Shown here one piece after another: positions 1 through 7,244 of a DNA stretch of 64,000 nucleotides. This DNA is from Streptosporangium sp. NBC_01756. Lineage in GTDB: Bacteria > Actinomycetota > Actinomycetes > Streptosporangiales > Streptosporangiaceae. The notes under the pieces were generated by a model. That model saw only the letters and a program-made list of their open reading frames with translations. It was not told where the DNA came from and made no database searches. The stretch's first letter is position 1; each line of letters starts with the position of its first letter. The DNA lies in contig NZ_CP109130.1 of NCBI RefSeq assembly GCF_035917975.1, positions 5,704,001 to 5,768,000 of the forward strand, given 5' to 3'. The position numbers were made by a program, and so were the translations under genes.

Positions 1-556
1 CCAGCGCGGTGGCGTAGCCCTGCAGGTCCTTGGCGATCTCCGGTGCCCGGGTCCCCGGCTCCAGCAGGGAGGTGGAGCTGAGCGACCAGCCCTTCTCCTC
101 GTGCTTGAAGGTCAGTACGGCGGTGCGCGTGTCACCCGTTCTGTCCCAGCGGTTCACGATCGCGGCGAACCAGTGGGAGCCCCGCTGGGCCCGGGGGACC
201 AGCAACTGCGGCCTGCCCCAGGTGTAGCGGGGGAGGGTGCCCACCAGGCCGCCCGCGGCCACCCGGGCGAGGGCCTGCTGCCCGTCGCTGGTCTGCTCCA
301 GCAGGTTCCTGACGTCGGCGTCCTGACGCGGCGTCGCACGGCTCAGCACCTCCTGCGCGCCCAGGATGCCCGCCACCACCCGCTCGGCCTCGGCGAGCGT
401 GACCGGGGGCTCGGCCAGCGCGGCCGGGGACGGGGTGGAGCCGGCCGCCGAGGGTGTCTTCTCCGCCGGTTCGCCGCCGGAACCCGAGCAGGCCGTGGCC
501 ACGGCCATCAGGACCAGGACGGGCGCGAGCAGATTCCGTCGACCACGTCCCCGCAC
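1..556 (-). CDS. Secreted lipoprotein of unknown function (3' end outside window)
   Basis: The minus-strand frame is open from a GTG at 556 to the left edge, giving at least 185 residues. The start is set by a GGGAGG ribosome site five bases upstream. A basic N-terminus and hydrophobic stretch end in the lipobox-like AVATACS, so cleavage would leave a lipid-modified Cys about residue 22. A Pro/Ser/Thr/Ala-rich linker follows, then a globular part containing TAVLTFKHEEKGWSLSSTSL, which looks like the beta strands of a small extracytoplasmic domain. I do not recognise the family. It is divergent from prfB, with about 100 bases between the starts. The longer overlapping ATG frame starting at 623 is out of phase and is a shadow. 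Confidence 0.72.
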   Translation of the reverse strand, partial: MRGRGRRNLLAPVLVLMAVATACSGSGGEPAEKTPSAAGSTPSPAALAEPPVTLAEAERVVAGILGAQEVLSRATPRQDADVRNLLEQTSDGQQALARVAAGGLVGTLPRYTWGRPQLLVPRAQRGSHWFAAIVNRWDRTGDTRTAVLTFKHEEKGWSLSSTSLLEPGTRAPEIAKDLQGYATAL

Positions 557-641
557 GTCCGCCTCCCGATGGGTCTCCTCCCGCGCCCATGCTAGCCATG
601 GCACGGGTGCGTGCCGTACACAACGGGGCTCGGCGGTCGCG

Positions 642-647
642 TACCCT
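642..647 (+). promoter_or_regulatory. Candidate -10 element of prfB (leaderless)
   Basis: TACCCT fits the actinobacterial TANNNT -10 and lies eight bases before the GTG of prfB, so transcription would begin at or next to the start codon. No ribosome site precedes the GTG, which agrees with leaderless translation. No convincing -35 is visible. Confidence 0.45.
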
Positions 648-655
648 TTACAGAC

Positions 656-1774
656 GTGGCACTCATCGACCCGGCAGAAGAGATCACCGAGCTTACCGGC
701 ACGCTGAACAGCATTCAGGACGTGCTCGACGTCGACGCGATACGAAAGCAGCTCGAAGAGCTCGGGGAGCAGGCCGCCGCGCCCGACCTGTGGAACGACC
801 AGGAGCATGCCCAGAAGGTCACCAGCAAGCTCTCCTACCTGCAGGGCGAGGTCAACAGGGTCGAGACCCTGGGCCGGCGGCTCGAGGACCTGAGCGTCCT
901 GTACGAGCTCGCCGCCGCCGAGGACGACGAGGAGACCCGCGAGGAGGCCGACCGCGAGCTGGCGTCCCTGCGGAGCGACATCGGCGCCCTGGAGGTCCGC
1001 ACCCTGCTCTCCGGGGAGTACGACGGCCGTGAGGCGGTCGTCACGATCCAGTCCCAGGCCGGTGGCGTGGACGCCGCCGACTGGGCCCAGATGCTCCAGC
1101 GGATGTATCTGCGGTGGGCCGAGCGCAAGGGCTACCCGACGGAGGTCTACGAGACCTCCTACGCCGAGGAGGCCGGGATCAAGTCGACGACCTTCACCGT
1201 GAAGGCGCCCTACGCCTACGGCACGCTCCGCGGCGAGCACGGGACGCACCGGCTGGTCCGCATCAGCCCGTTCGACAACCAGGGCCGCCGCCAGACCTCC
1301 TTCGCGGGCGTCGACGTCGTGCCGGTCGTCGAGACGACCGACCACATCGACATCAACGAGGACGACCTGCGGGTCGACGTCTACCGGTCCTCCGGCCCCG
1401 GCGGTCAGGGCGTCAACACCACCGACTCCGCGGTCCGCCTGACCCACCTGCCCACCGGCATCGTGGTCTCCTGCCAGAACGAGCGCTCCCAGCTGCAGAA
1501 CAAGGCGACCGCGATGGCGGTCCTGCAGTCCAAGCTGCTGGAGCGCAAGCGGCAGGAGGAGGCCGCGGCGCTGAACGAGATCCGGGGTGAGTCCACCACC
1601 TCGTGGGGCACCCAGATCCGCAACTACGTGCTGCACCCCTACCAGATCGTCAAGGATCTGCGGACCGGCACCGAGGCGGGCAACCCCAGCACGGTGCTCG
1701 ACGGCGACCTCGACGAGTTCATCGAGTCGGAGATCCGCTGGACCCGTCGCCAGGAGTCGGGCGTCGAGCAGTGA
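656..1774 (+). CDS. prfB: Peptide chain release factor 2 (RF2)
   Basis: A 372-residue class I release factor that recognises UGA/UAA and hydrolyses peptidyl-tRNA on the ribosome. The stop-recognition tripeptide SPF is at residues 204-206 and the catalytic GGQ loop at 249-251, inside [17 protein letters not shown]. The N-terminal helical domain (about 1-100) is acidic and helix-rich. The GTG at 656 begins [10 protein letters not shown], matching the usual actinobacterial N-terminus; an upstream in-frame start at 611 would add 15 unlikely residues. The reading frame is continuous through the early region where many bacteria carry the autoregulatory UGA frameshift, so that control is absent. It precedes ftsEX-smpB, a common actinobacterial order. 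Confidence 0.97.
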   Translation: MALIDPAEEITELTGTLNSIQDVLDVDAIRKQLEELGEQAAAPDLWNDQEHAQKVTSKLSYLQGEVNRVETLGRRLEDLSVLYELAAAEDDEETREEADRELASLRSDIGALEVRTLLSGEYDGREAVVTIQSQAGGVDAADWAQMLQRMYLRWAERKGYPTEVYETSYAEEAGIKSTTFTVKAPYAYGTLRGEHGTHRLVRISPFDNQGRRQTSFAGVDVVPVVETTDHIDINEDDLRVDVYRSSGPGGQGVNTTDSAVRLTHLPTGIVVSCQNERSQLQNKATAMAVLQSKLLERKRQEEAAALNEIRGESTTSWGTQIRNYVLHPYQIVKDLRTGTEAGNPSTVLDGDLDEFIESEIRWTRRQESGVEQ

Positions 1775-1864
1775 CATCGTGGCCCCGGGGGGCGCGAGGG
1801 TGCCTCCGGCACGCCCCCGGGTGCCCTGTGACGTCCTGGTGAGGTCTCTTCCGAGAGAGGGGCC

Positions 1865-2056
1865 TCAGGTGCCTGTGAGGTGCTTCAGGGCGAGGGTGAG
1901 GAAGAGCAGGGCGAGCAGCGCGAAAGAGATCAGCGCGGGGGTCATCCCGCCCAGTCCGTGATGGTGCATCCGCTCCCGGTTGGCGCGGCACATGGGGCAG
2001 CGGCCCTCCGCGACAGGGTGCGCGCACCCCGCGCAGACGAGGTCTTCACAGCTCAT
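1865..2056 (-). CDS. Small CxxC zinc-ribbon-like membrane protein
   Basis: A 63-residue protein starting MSCEDLVCAGC. Two Cys pairs (CAGC and CPMC, about residues 8-22) suggest a miniature zinc ribbon. A His/Gly stretch and one hydrophobic transmembrane segment (about 39-57) end near LKHLTGT. The ATG is preceded by GGGAGG at good spacing (GGGAGGACAACATG). It is convergent with prfB and divergent from ftsE. Its function is unknown; the start, ribosome site and paired cysteines make a chance frame unlikely despite the size. Confidence 0.7.
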   Translation of the reverse strand: MSCEDLVCAGCAHPVAEGRCPMCRANRERMHHHGLGGMTPALISFALLALLFLTLALKHLTGT

Positions 2057-2156
2057 GTTGTCCTCCCTCTTCGAGGTCAGAACTACTTTATGTGGTCATT
2101 ACCGTGCGCCGAATCGTTTTGTTTCCGTTATGGACTTTCCATGCCAGTCTTCCCCC

Positions 2157-2272
2157 TAGACTGGGCTCCGGCCAACCGGAACGTCGATCACAGGGAAGGA
2201 TCGGCGCCCCCCGGCCGGCGAGAGGCGGAAGTGGACCTCTGCCCCTCCCGCGACCGTCCTACCCCCTAGACT
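2157..2272 (+). promoter_or_regulatory. Tandem TAGACT -10 elements upstream of ftsE
   Basis: CCCCCTAGACTGG occurs twice, with TAGACT at 2157-2162 and 2267-2272, exactly 110 bases apart. Both fit the TANNNT -10 rule. The downstream copy lies 20 bases before the ftsE start, and the upstream copy would give a leader of about 120 bases. No clear -35 is seen for either. Between 2057 and 2280 I see no gene. Confidence 0.45.
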
Positions 2273-2291
2273 GGCATGCCGTGATGCGCCC

Positions 2292-2981
2292 GTGATCCAT
2301 TTTGATAATGTCACCAAGGTCTACGCGAACCAGAACCGCCCCGCGTTGGACCACGTCAGCGTCGATGTCGACAAGGGCGAGTTCGTGTTCCTCGTCGGCC
2401 CCTCGGGCTCGGGAAAGTCGACCTTTCTCCGCCTGGTCCTGAAGGAGGAGCGCCCCAATTCGGGGGCGATCCATGTGGCCGGCAAAGATCTCGCCCGACT
2501 GTCCAATTTCAAGATCCCGCACCTGCGCCGCCGGATCGGCTGCGTCTTCCAGGACTTCCGGCTGCTGCCGAACAAGAACGTGTACGAGAACGTCGCGTTC
2601 GCCCTGGAGGTCATCGGCAAGCCCCGGCGGTTCATCCGCAAGGTCGTGCCCGAGGTCGTCGAGCTCGTCGGCCTGGAGGGCAAGGCCCACCGGATGCCCG
2701 ACGAGCTGTCCGGCGGCGAGCAGCAGCGGGTCGCGATGGCCCGCGCCTTCGTCAACCGGCCTATGATCCTGCTTGCTGACGAGCCGACCGGAAACATCGA
2801 CCCGGCGACGAGCATCGGCATCATGAAGGTGCTCGACCGGATCAACCGGACCGGCACTACCGTCGTCATGGCCACGCACGACGCGGCCATCGTCGACTCC
2901 ATGCGCAAGCGCGTAGTGGAACTGGAGGACGGAAAGATCGTCCGAGACCAGTCGCGTGGCGTGTACGGCCAGGCGTACTGA
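2292..2981 (+). CDS. ftsE: Cell division ATP-binding protein FtsE
   Basis: A 229-residue ABC ATPase that works with FtsX at the septum to regulate peptidoglycan hydrolases. Walker A is GPSGSGKS (36-43), the signature LSGGEQQR begins near residue 139, Walker B is ILLADEP, and the H-loop is in ATHD. The start is GTG ([11 protein letters not shown], the typical FtsE beginning). There is no ribosome site. A four-codon frame GTG-ATG-CGC-CCG-TGA (2281-2295) ends overlapping this GTG, and its own start sits eight bases after a TAGACT element. FtsX follows 30 bases downstream. Confidence 0.96.
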   Translation: MIHFDNVTKVYANQNRPALDHVSVDVDKGEFVFLVGPSGSGKSTFLRLVLKEERPNSGAIHVAGKDLARLSNFKIPHLRRRIGCVFQDFRLLPNKNVYENVAFALEVIGKPRRFIRKVVPEVVELVGLEGKAHRMPDELSGGEQQRVAMARAFVNRPMILLADEPTGNIDPATSIGIMKVLDRINRTGTTVVMATHDAAIVDSMRKRVVELEDGKIVRDQSRGVYGQAY

Positions 2982-3011
2982 CCCAGGACCAGAGACAGCG
3001 ACAGGAAGAGC

Positions 3012-3917
3012 ATGCGGGCAAACTTCATCTTCTCCGAGGTCTGGATTGGCCTCCGCCGTAACCTCACGATGACCGTCGCGGTCATCGTGACCGTGGCCAT
3101 CGGCATGGCGCTGCTGGGTGTGGGTCTGATGATCAACACCCAGATCTCCAGCATGAAGGACTTCTGGTCGGACAAGGTCGAGGTCTCGGCCTACCTGTGC
3201 AAGAAGAACGACGTCTTCCCGGTGTGCAAGGGCAGCGGCGGCGTCAACGCGCAGGAGCAGGCAGAGCTCAAGGCGAAGATCGAGGCGATGCCCGAGGTCG
3301 AGCACGTCGAGTTCGAGGACGCGGCCGCGGCCTACCAGAACTGGCGGGCTCAGAACGCCAGCAACACCGTGATGCTCACCGCCATCCAGGCGGAGGACAT
3401 GCCGGAGTCCTTCCGGATCAAGCTGAAGGATCCCAAGACCTACCCGGCGGTGATCCAGAATCTCGAGGGCGCCCCCGGGATCTCCAGGGTGATCAACCAG
3501 CAGGCGCTCCTGGAGAACTTCTTCGGGCTGCTGGAGGTCGTCGGCTGGGCGGCCCTGGTGATCGCGGTCACCCTGGTCTTCGCGGCCGCGCTGCTGATCG
3601 GCAACACGGTCCGGCTGTCGGCCTACAACCGCAGGCGTGAGACCGGCATCATGCGGCTGGTCGGGGCCTCCAACCTCTACATCCAGCTCCCGTTCGTGAT
3701 GGAGGGGGTCATCGCCGGCCTCCTCGGCGGCGTGGTGGCGGCGGTGCTGCTGATCGTCAGCAAGGTGTTCATCTTCGACAAGGTGCAGAAGTTCCTGGCC
3801 AACAGCGAGCTCACCTGGGAGACCGTGGCGACGGTGATCTCCTTTACGATGATCATCGGCGTGGTCATCTGTGTCCTCGCCTCGTTCTTCACGCTCCGCC
3901 GCTACCTGCGGGTGTGA
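3012..3917 (+). CDS. ftsX: Cell division membrane protein FtsX
   Basis: A 301-residue permease-like protein with the FtsX layout: one N-terminal transmembrane helix (about 21-45), an extracytoplasmic domain (about 45-165) with two Cys (CKKNDVFPVC), then three helices (about 170-192, 222-245 and 272-294). It has no ATPase and pairs with FtsE to pass ATP-driven conformational changes to cell-wall hydrolases. AGGAAGAG lies just before the ATG. It is in an operon with ftsE. Confidence 0.96.
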   Translation: MRANFIFSEVWIGLRRNLTMTVAVIVTVAIGMALLGVGLMINTQISSMKDFWSDKVEVSAYLCKKNDVFPVCKGSGGVNAQEQAELKAKIEAMPEVEHVEFEDAAAAYQNWRAQNASNTVMLTAIQAEDMPESFRIKLKDPKTYPAVIQNLEGAPGISRVINQQALLENFFGLLEVVGWAALVIAVTLVFAAALLIGNTVRLSAYNRRRETGIMRLVGASNLYIQLPFVMEGVIAGLLGGVVAAVLLIVSKVFIFDKVQKFLANSELTWETVATVISFTMIIGVVICVLASFFTLRRYLRV

Positions 3918-3990
3918 CGGGGCCGTGCTCATGACCCGCTCGCCCGGGCGCCTCCCGCGCTCAGGCGCGGTCCGCCGCTCCGGACCCCGG

Positions 3991-3996
3991 TAGGCT
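3991..3996 (+). promoter_or_regulatory. Candidate -10 element of smpB
   Basis: TAGGCT lies seven bases before the smpB ATG. The seven-base spacer CAAGGAC also contains AAGGA, so the mRNA could be leaderless, or a longer transcript could use AAGGA as ribosome site. Confidence 0.42.
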
Positions 3997-4003
3997 CAAG
4001 GAC

Positions 4004-4471
4004 ATGCCACGTGAGACCGGGCGGAAGGTCATCGCCCAGAACAAGCGTGCCTGGCACGATTACCACATCGAGGACACCTACGAAGCTGGTCTCGTGTTGC
4101 AGGGCACCGAGGTCAAGTCGCTCCGCCTCGGCCGAGCCTCCCTCCTTGACGGCTACGCGGTGATCAAGGACGGTGAGGCCTGGTTGATCAACGTCCACAT
4201 CCCCGAATACACCATGGGGACCTGGACGAACCACGCGGCGCGGCGCACCCGCAAGCTGCTGCTGCACCGCAAGGAGATCGACAAGCTGGTCTCCAAGACG
4301 AAGGAGGGCGGCCTCACCCTGGTGCCGCTCGCGATCTACTTCAAGGACGGCAAGGCCAAGATCGAGATTGGCCTCGCGAAGGGCAAGAAGGACTGGGACA
4401 AGCGGCAGACGCTGGCCGAGAATCAGGCCAAGCGTGAGATGGCCCGCTCACTGAGGTACAGGAACAGGTAA
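4004..4471 (+). CDS. smpB: SsrA-binding protein SmpB
   Basis: A 155-residue partner of tmRNA in trans-translation, which rescues ribosomes stalled on broken mRNA. Family features are clear: NKRAWHDY near the N-terminus, [15 protein letters not shown], the [11 protein letters not shown] strand and the basic C-terminal tail ([23 protein letters not shown] is cut short here) that enters the mRNA channel. Its RNA partner ssrA is encoded 2.2 kb downstream. The next gene begins two bases after the TAA, so the two are probably co-transcribed. Confidence 0.97.
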   Translation: MPRETGRKVIAQNKRAWHDYHIEDTYEAGLVLQGTEVKSLRLGRASLLDGYAVIKDGEAWLINVHIPEYTMGTWTNHAARRTRKLLLHRKEIDKLVSKTKEGGLTLVPLAIYFKDGKAKIEIGLAKGKKDWDKRQTLAENQAKREMARSLRYRNR

Positions 4472-4473
4472 TT

Positions 4474-6360
4474 GTGACGGGGAAGGCTCGGCGGACCGTT
4501 GCCGCGGCGCTCGCGCTGGCGGTGACGACCCCCATGCTGTCCGCGTGTTTCGAGGAGCCGTCGGCCCACGAGGCGGTGCGTGACTTTCTGGTCGGCTGGC
4601 AGACCGGCGACTACGCCATGGCCGCCCGGCGTACCGACGGAGACCAGAAGGTGGTCCGCCGGGCACTGGAGGACGCCAAGATCCACCTTGACGCGGCCTC
4701 GTTCCGCTTCAGGCTCAACGGGCTCCGGAGCGTGGGGGAGCGGACCGAGGCCGACTTCGAGGCCGAGGTCGACCTCGGAGAGAACAACCCCCTGTGGGAG
4801 TACGCCGGCCGGCTCCCGCTCCAGCTGGTGGACGGCCAGTGGAAGGTGCACTGGTCGCCCAGTGTGATCCACCCCCAGTTGCACGAGGGCGAGCGTTTCG
4901 CCGTGGACGTCACGCCCTACGGGCGCAGATCGATCCTCGACCGCACCAACGATCCGCTCCAGCAGCCGGCGACCCTGTACGTGGCGACCGTCGTCCCGTC
5001 CATGCTGAAGGATCCGGTCGCGGTCTGCCGGCAGCTCTCCAAGATCACCGGATTCCCGCAGGACCGGCTGCTCAGCAAGATCCGTTCGGCGATCCCCAAC
5101 GCCCAGGTGCCGCTGGTCACCTTCGGCCGGCTCAAGTACGACCAGCTCCGTGCGCGCCTTGAGGCCATCCCGGGAGTCACCACCTCCCCGGAACCGCTGC
5201 TGATCGATCCCGAGTCGCCCGCCCAGATCGTCGGCTCCGTCACCGCCGTCACCCCGGAGAGCGAGCAGCAGCTCGGCGGGCCGCAGCGGGCCGGAGACAC
5301 CGTCGGCCGCAGCGGCCTGCAGAAGGCCTACCAGGAATACCTCACCGGATCCACCGAGACCCGTGTGATCACCCTGAACGCCAAGACCTCGAAAGAGGTC
5401 ACCGAGCTGCGCAAGTGGCCTCCCAGCCGGTCCAACTCCGAGGTGCGGACCACGCTCGACCGCTCCATCCAGAAGGCCGCCGACACCGCGCTGCTCGGCG
5501 ACGGGGTGCCGGCCATGCTGGTGGCGGTCCAGGCCTCGACCGGCGAGGTGCGGGCCGTCGGCACCACGAAGGAGTACAACCAGGAGAGGCAGGCGCTCGC
5601 CGGGAAGTTCCACGCGGGGAGCATCTTCTCGATCATGTCCGTCGAGGGGCTGCTCAAGGCCAAGGTGAGCTTCAAACAGAAGCTCGCCTGCCCGGTCGAC
5701 CGGACCGTGGGCGGTGCCCAGTTCCACCAGACCGCGGCCCCCGCCGGGAGCACGCTGAGCATCCAGGGCGCCTTCGCCAACGGTTGTGTGACCGCGCTGG
5801 CCTCGCTGGCCCGCAGGGTCGACGGTGCGGAGCTGGCGGCCAGCGCCGCACGGTTCGGCATCGGCTCCCAGTGGAGCCTGCCGCTGAAGACCTTCAGCGG
5901 CAAGGTGAGCCAGATGAAGAACGACGCCGCCACCGCCAAGGCCATCGCCGGGCAGAACGTCCTGGTCAGCCCGCTCTCCATGGCGCTGGTCGCCGGGGCG
6001 GTCGCCCGGGGCACCTGGCGGCCGCCCGTCCTGGTCACCGAGCCCAGGACCCCGGACCCCTCGGCCGAGGCCGCGCCGCCGAAGGCGCCGGACCCGATCG
6101 ACATCGACCCGGCGACGATCAGCACCCTCAAGTCGCTCATGCGGGCCGGCGTGTCCTCGGGCTCGGCCCGTTCGGCCGCCGCGGCGGGCGACCCGGTCTA
6201 CGGCATCACCGCCTCCGCCGCCCAGGGGCGCAAGCCGATGGCCTGGTTCGTCGGCTGGCAGGAGGACGTGGCGGTGGCGGTGCTGGCGCAGAGCTCCGAC
6301 TCCACCGCGGGGGCGGCCATCGCCGGACGGTTCTTCCAGGGGCTGCACACCGGGTTGTAG
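4474..6360 (+). CDS. Penicillin-binding-protein-like lipoprotein with degenerate active site
   Basis: A 628-residue lipoprotein (lipobox LSAC, Cys about residue 25) starting at GTG two bases after smpB. Domain order is that of MecA/PBP2-type transpeptidases: an NTF2-like domain (about 30-145), a dimerisation-like domain (about 150-320) and a transpeptidase-fold domain (about 325-625). The catalytic motifs are missing. The SxxK position reads S383-I-F-S386, the SxN position reads G437-C-V439, and the KTG position reads I578-T-A580, although flanking family sequence (QALAGKF, FANGC, WFVGW) is kept. It should therefore fold like a PBP but not catalyse cross-linking; a binding or scaffold role is inference. 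The frame is intact, so it is not an obvious pseudogene. Confidence 0.88.
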   Translation: MTGKARRTVAAALALAVTTPMLSACFEEPSAHEAVRDFLVGWQTGDYAMAARRTDGDQKVVRRALEDAKIHLDAASFRFRLNGLRSVGERTEADFEAEVDLGENNPLWEYAGRLPLQLVDGQWKVHWSPSVIHPQLHEGERFAVDVTPYGRRSILDRTNDPLQQPATLYVATVVPSMLKDPVAVCRQLSKITGFPQDRLLSKIRSAIPNAQVPLVTFGRLKYDQLRARLEAIPGVTTSPEPLLIDPESPAQIVGSVTAVTPESEQQLGGPQRAGDTVGRSGLQKAYQEYLTGSTETRVITLNAKTSKEVTELRKWPPSRSNSEVRTTLDRSIQKAADTALLGDGVPAMLVAVQASTGEVRAVGTTKEYNQERQALAGKFHAGSIFSIMSVEGLLKAKVSFKQKLACPVDRTVGGAQFHQTAAPAGSTLSIQGAFANGCVTALASLARRVDGAELAASAARFGIGSQWSLPLKTFSGKVSQMKNDAATAKAIAGQNVLVSPLSMALVAGAVARGTWRPPVLVTEPRTPDPSAEAAPPKAPDPIDIDPATISTLKSLMRAGVSSGSARSAAAAGDPVYGITASAAQGRKPMAWFVGWQEDVAVAVLAQSSDSTAGAAIAGRFFQGLHTGL

Positions 6361-6424
6361 CTCAGCGGAACATTCTCAACACTCTAGGCAACCATCGCGC
6401 GCCCCAGCTGCGTCTTTCCAGATG

Positions 6425-6456
6425 ACCGGGGGCCGCTCGGGGGTTGCGGCCCCGGT
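6425..6456 (+). terminator. Candidate stem-loop terminator after the smpB operon
   Basis: ACCGGGGGCCGC and GCGGCCCCGGT pair around a nine-base loop with one bulged G. There is no T-run, as is common in high-GC actinomycetes. It lies 65 bases after the PBP-like gene. The rest of 6361-6625 shows no gene. Confidence 0.35.
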
Positions 6457-6625
6457 CGCCGCGATGAGACCAGGGTCCCGTTTCGGGGGAGGCTCTGGCC
6501 GTCCGGACCGGCACGACCCTGCCGGTCGACCCCGGGGACGTGTGCGACAGCGCCGCGTTCCCGGGGTTTCGGCACCTCCCGTACGGCTTCCCGACCTCGG
6601 AGCGGTCGGCCGGCCGGGAATTCAG

Positions 6626-6656
6626 TTGGCGTTACCCGTGTTGTAGCGGGTATCTT
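6626..6656 (+). promoter_or_regulatory. Candidate ssrA promoter
   Basis: TTGGCG (6626-6631) and TATCTT (6651-6656) are separated by 19 bases, longer than ideal, and lie about 40 bases before the mature tmRNA 5' end. The transcript would need 5' processing, as is usual for tmRNA. Confidence 0.3.
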
Positions 6657-6697
6657 CGGATAGCTCGGTCCTTCGGGGCCGGGTTGAAAACTCAACA

Positions 6698-7081
6698 GGG
6701 GGTGACTGGTTTCGACTTTGACTTTGCAATTCAGGGGAAGCGGGTCGAGGACTGCGGACATAACCTCGTTAACACTGTGACCGCGACCAACAAGTGCCAA
6801 TAAGACGCACTCCGAAGTCAGCCAGGGCAACCTGGCACTCGCCGCCTAAGCAGCGAGTGACTTCTGCCGGCCCGGGAGCGCCTCCGGCCCGGATCCGGCA
6901 TCGCTAGGAGGCTCAACCGATCGACCCGGCCACGGGGAAGATCGGGAAATCAAACAGTGGCTGAGCCCGTCGGCGTCTTGCCTGTGTGATCGCCGGGGCT
7001 GAGAAAAGCAGAACAGGCTGTGCCCGGAGAAGCCCTGTTTTGGAGTTGAAGGACGCGGGTTCGATTCCCGCCACCTCCACC
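6698..7081 (+). ncRNA. ssrA: Transfer-messenger RNA (tmRNA)
   Basis: A one-piece tmRNA of about 384 nt. The 5' end GGGGGTGACTGGTTTCGAC pairs with CACCTCC (7072-7078) to form the seven-pair acceptor stem with one G-U. The T arm is in GCGGGTTCGATTCCCGC, a classic tRNA-like 3' end. The discriminator A and CC are encoded, but the terminal A of CCA is not and must be added. The internal reading frame encodes the degradation tag. It works with SmpB (4004-4471) and sits at the end of the prfB-ftsEX-smpB block. Confidence 0.96.
6796..6849 (+). other. tmRNA proteolysis-tag reading frame
   Basis: Starting from the resume codon GCC, the frame reads ANKTHSEVSQGNLALAA and then TAA. The C-terminal ALAA is the ClpXP-type degron ending. 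The 17-residue tag is deduced by working back from the LALAA-stop; the resume codon is the first Ala in frame at the expected place. Confidence 0.88.
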
Positions 7082-7117
7082 CCCGTTCCGCATTCGAACG
7101 TGCGGAGCAGATCGTCG

Positions 7118-7166
7118 AAGGGCGGTCGGCTGGCGATGTCGCCTGCCGACCGCCCTTGATCTTTTT
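7118..7166 (+). terminator. Rho-independent terminator of ssrA
   Basis: A 13-base perfect stem (AAGGGCGGTCGGC with GCCGACCGCCCTT) encloses a 14-base loop and is followed four bases later by five T residues (7162-7166). It lies 36 bases after the tmRNA 3' end. Confidence 0.88.
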
Positions 7167-7231
7167 CCGGCCGGGGATCGCCGTTGTGCACGTCACGGAG
7201 TATCGGGAAGTGGGACGAACGTCGGGAAAGC

Positions 7232-7237
7232 TAGGCT
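7232..7237 (+). promoter_or_regulatory. Candidate -10 element of the kinase gene (leaderless)
   Basis: TAGGCT is placed seven bases before the ATG at 7245, with no ribosome site between. This is the same geometry as smpB and several other genes in this window. Confidence 0.42.
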
Positions 7238-7244
7238 AACCCCG

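Noticed and set aside
656..740. Programmed frameshift in prfB
   Set aside because: No in-frame UGA exists near codon 25; the frame is continuous from the GTG.
2259..3932. 557-codon minus frame opposite ftsE-ftsX
   Set aside because: Asp/His/Leu-rich antisense shadow of well-conserved genes.
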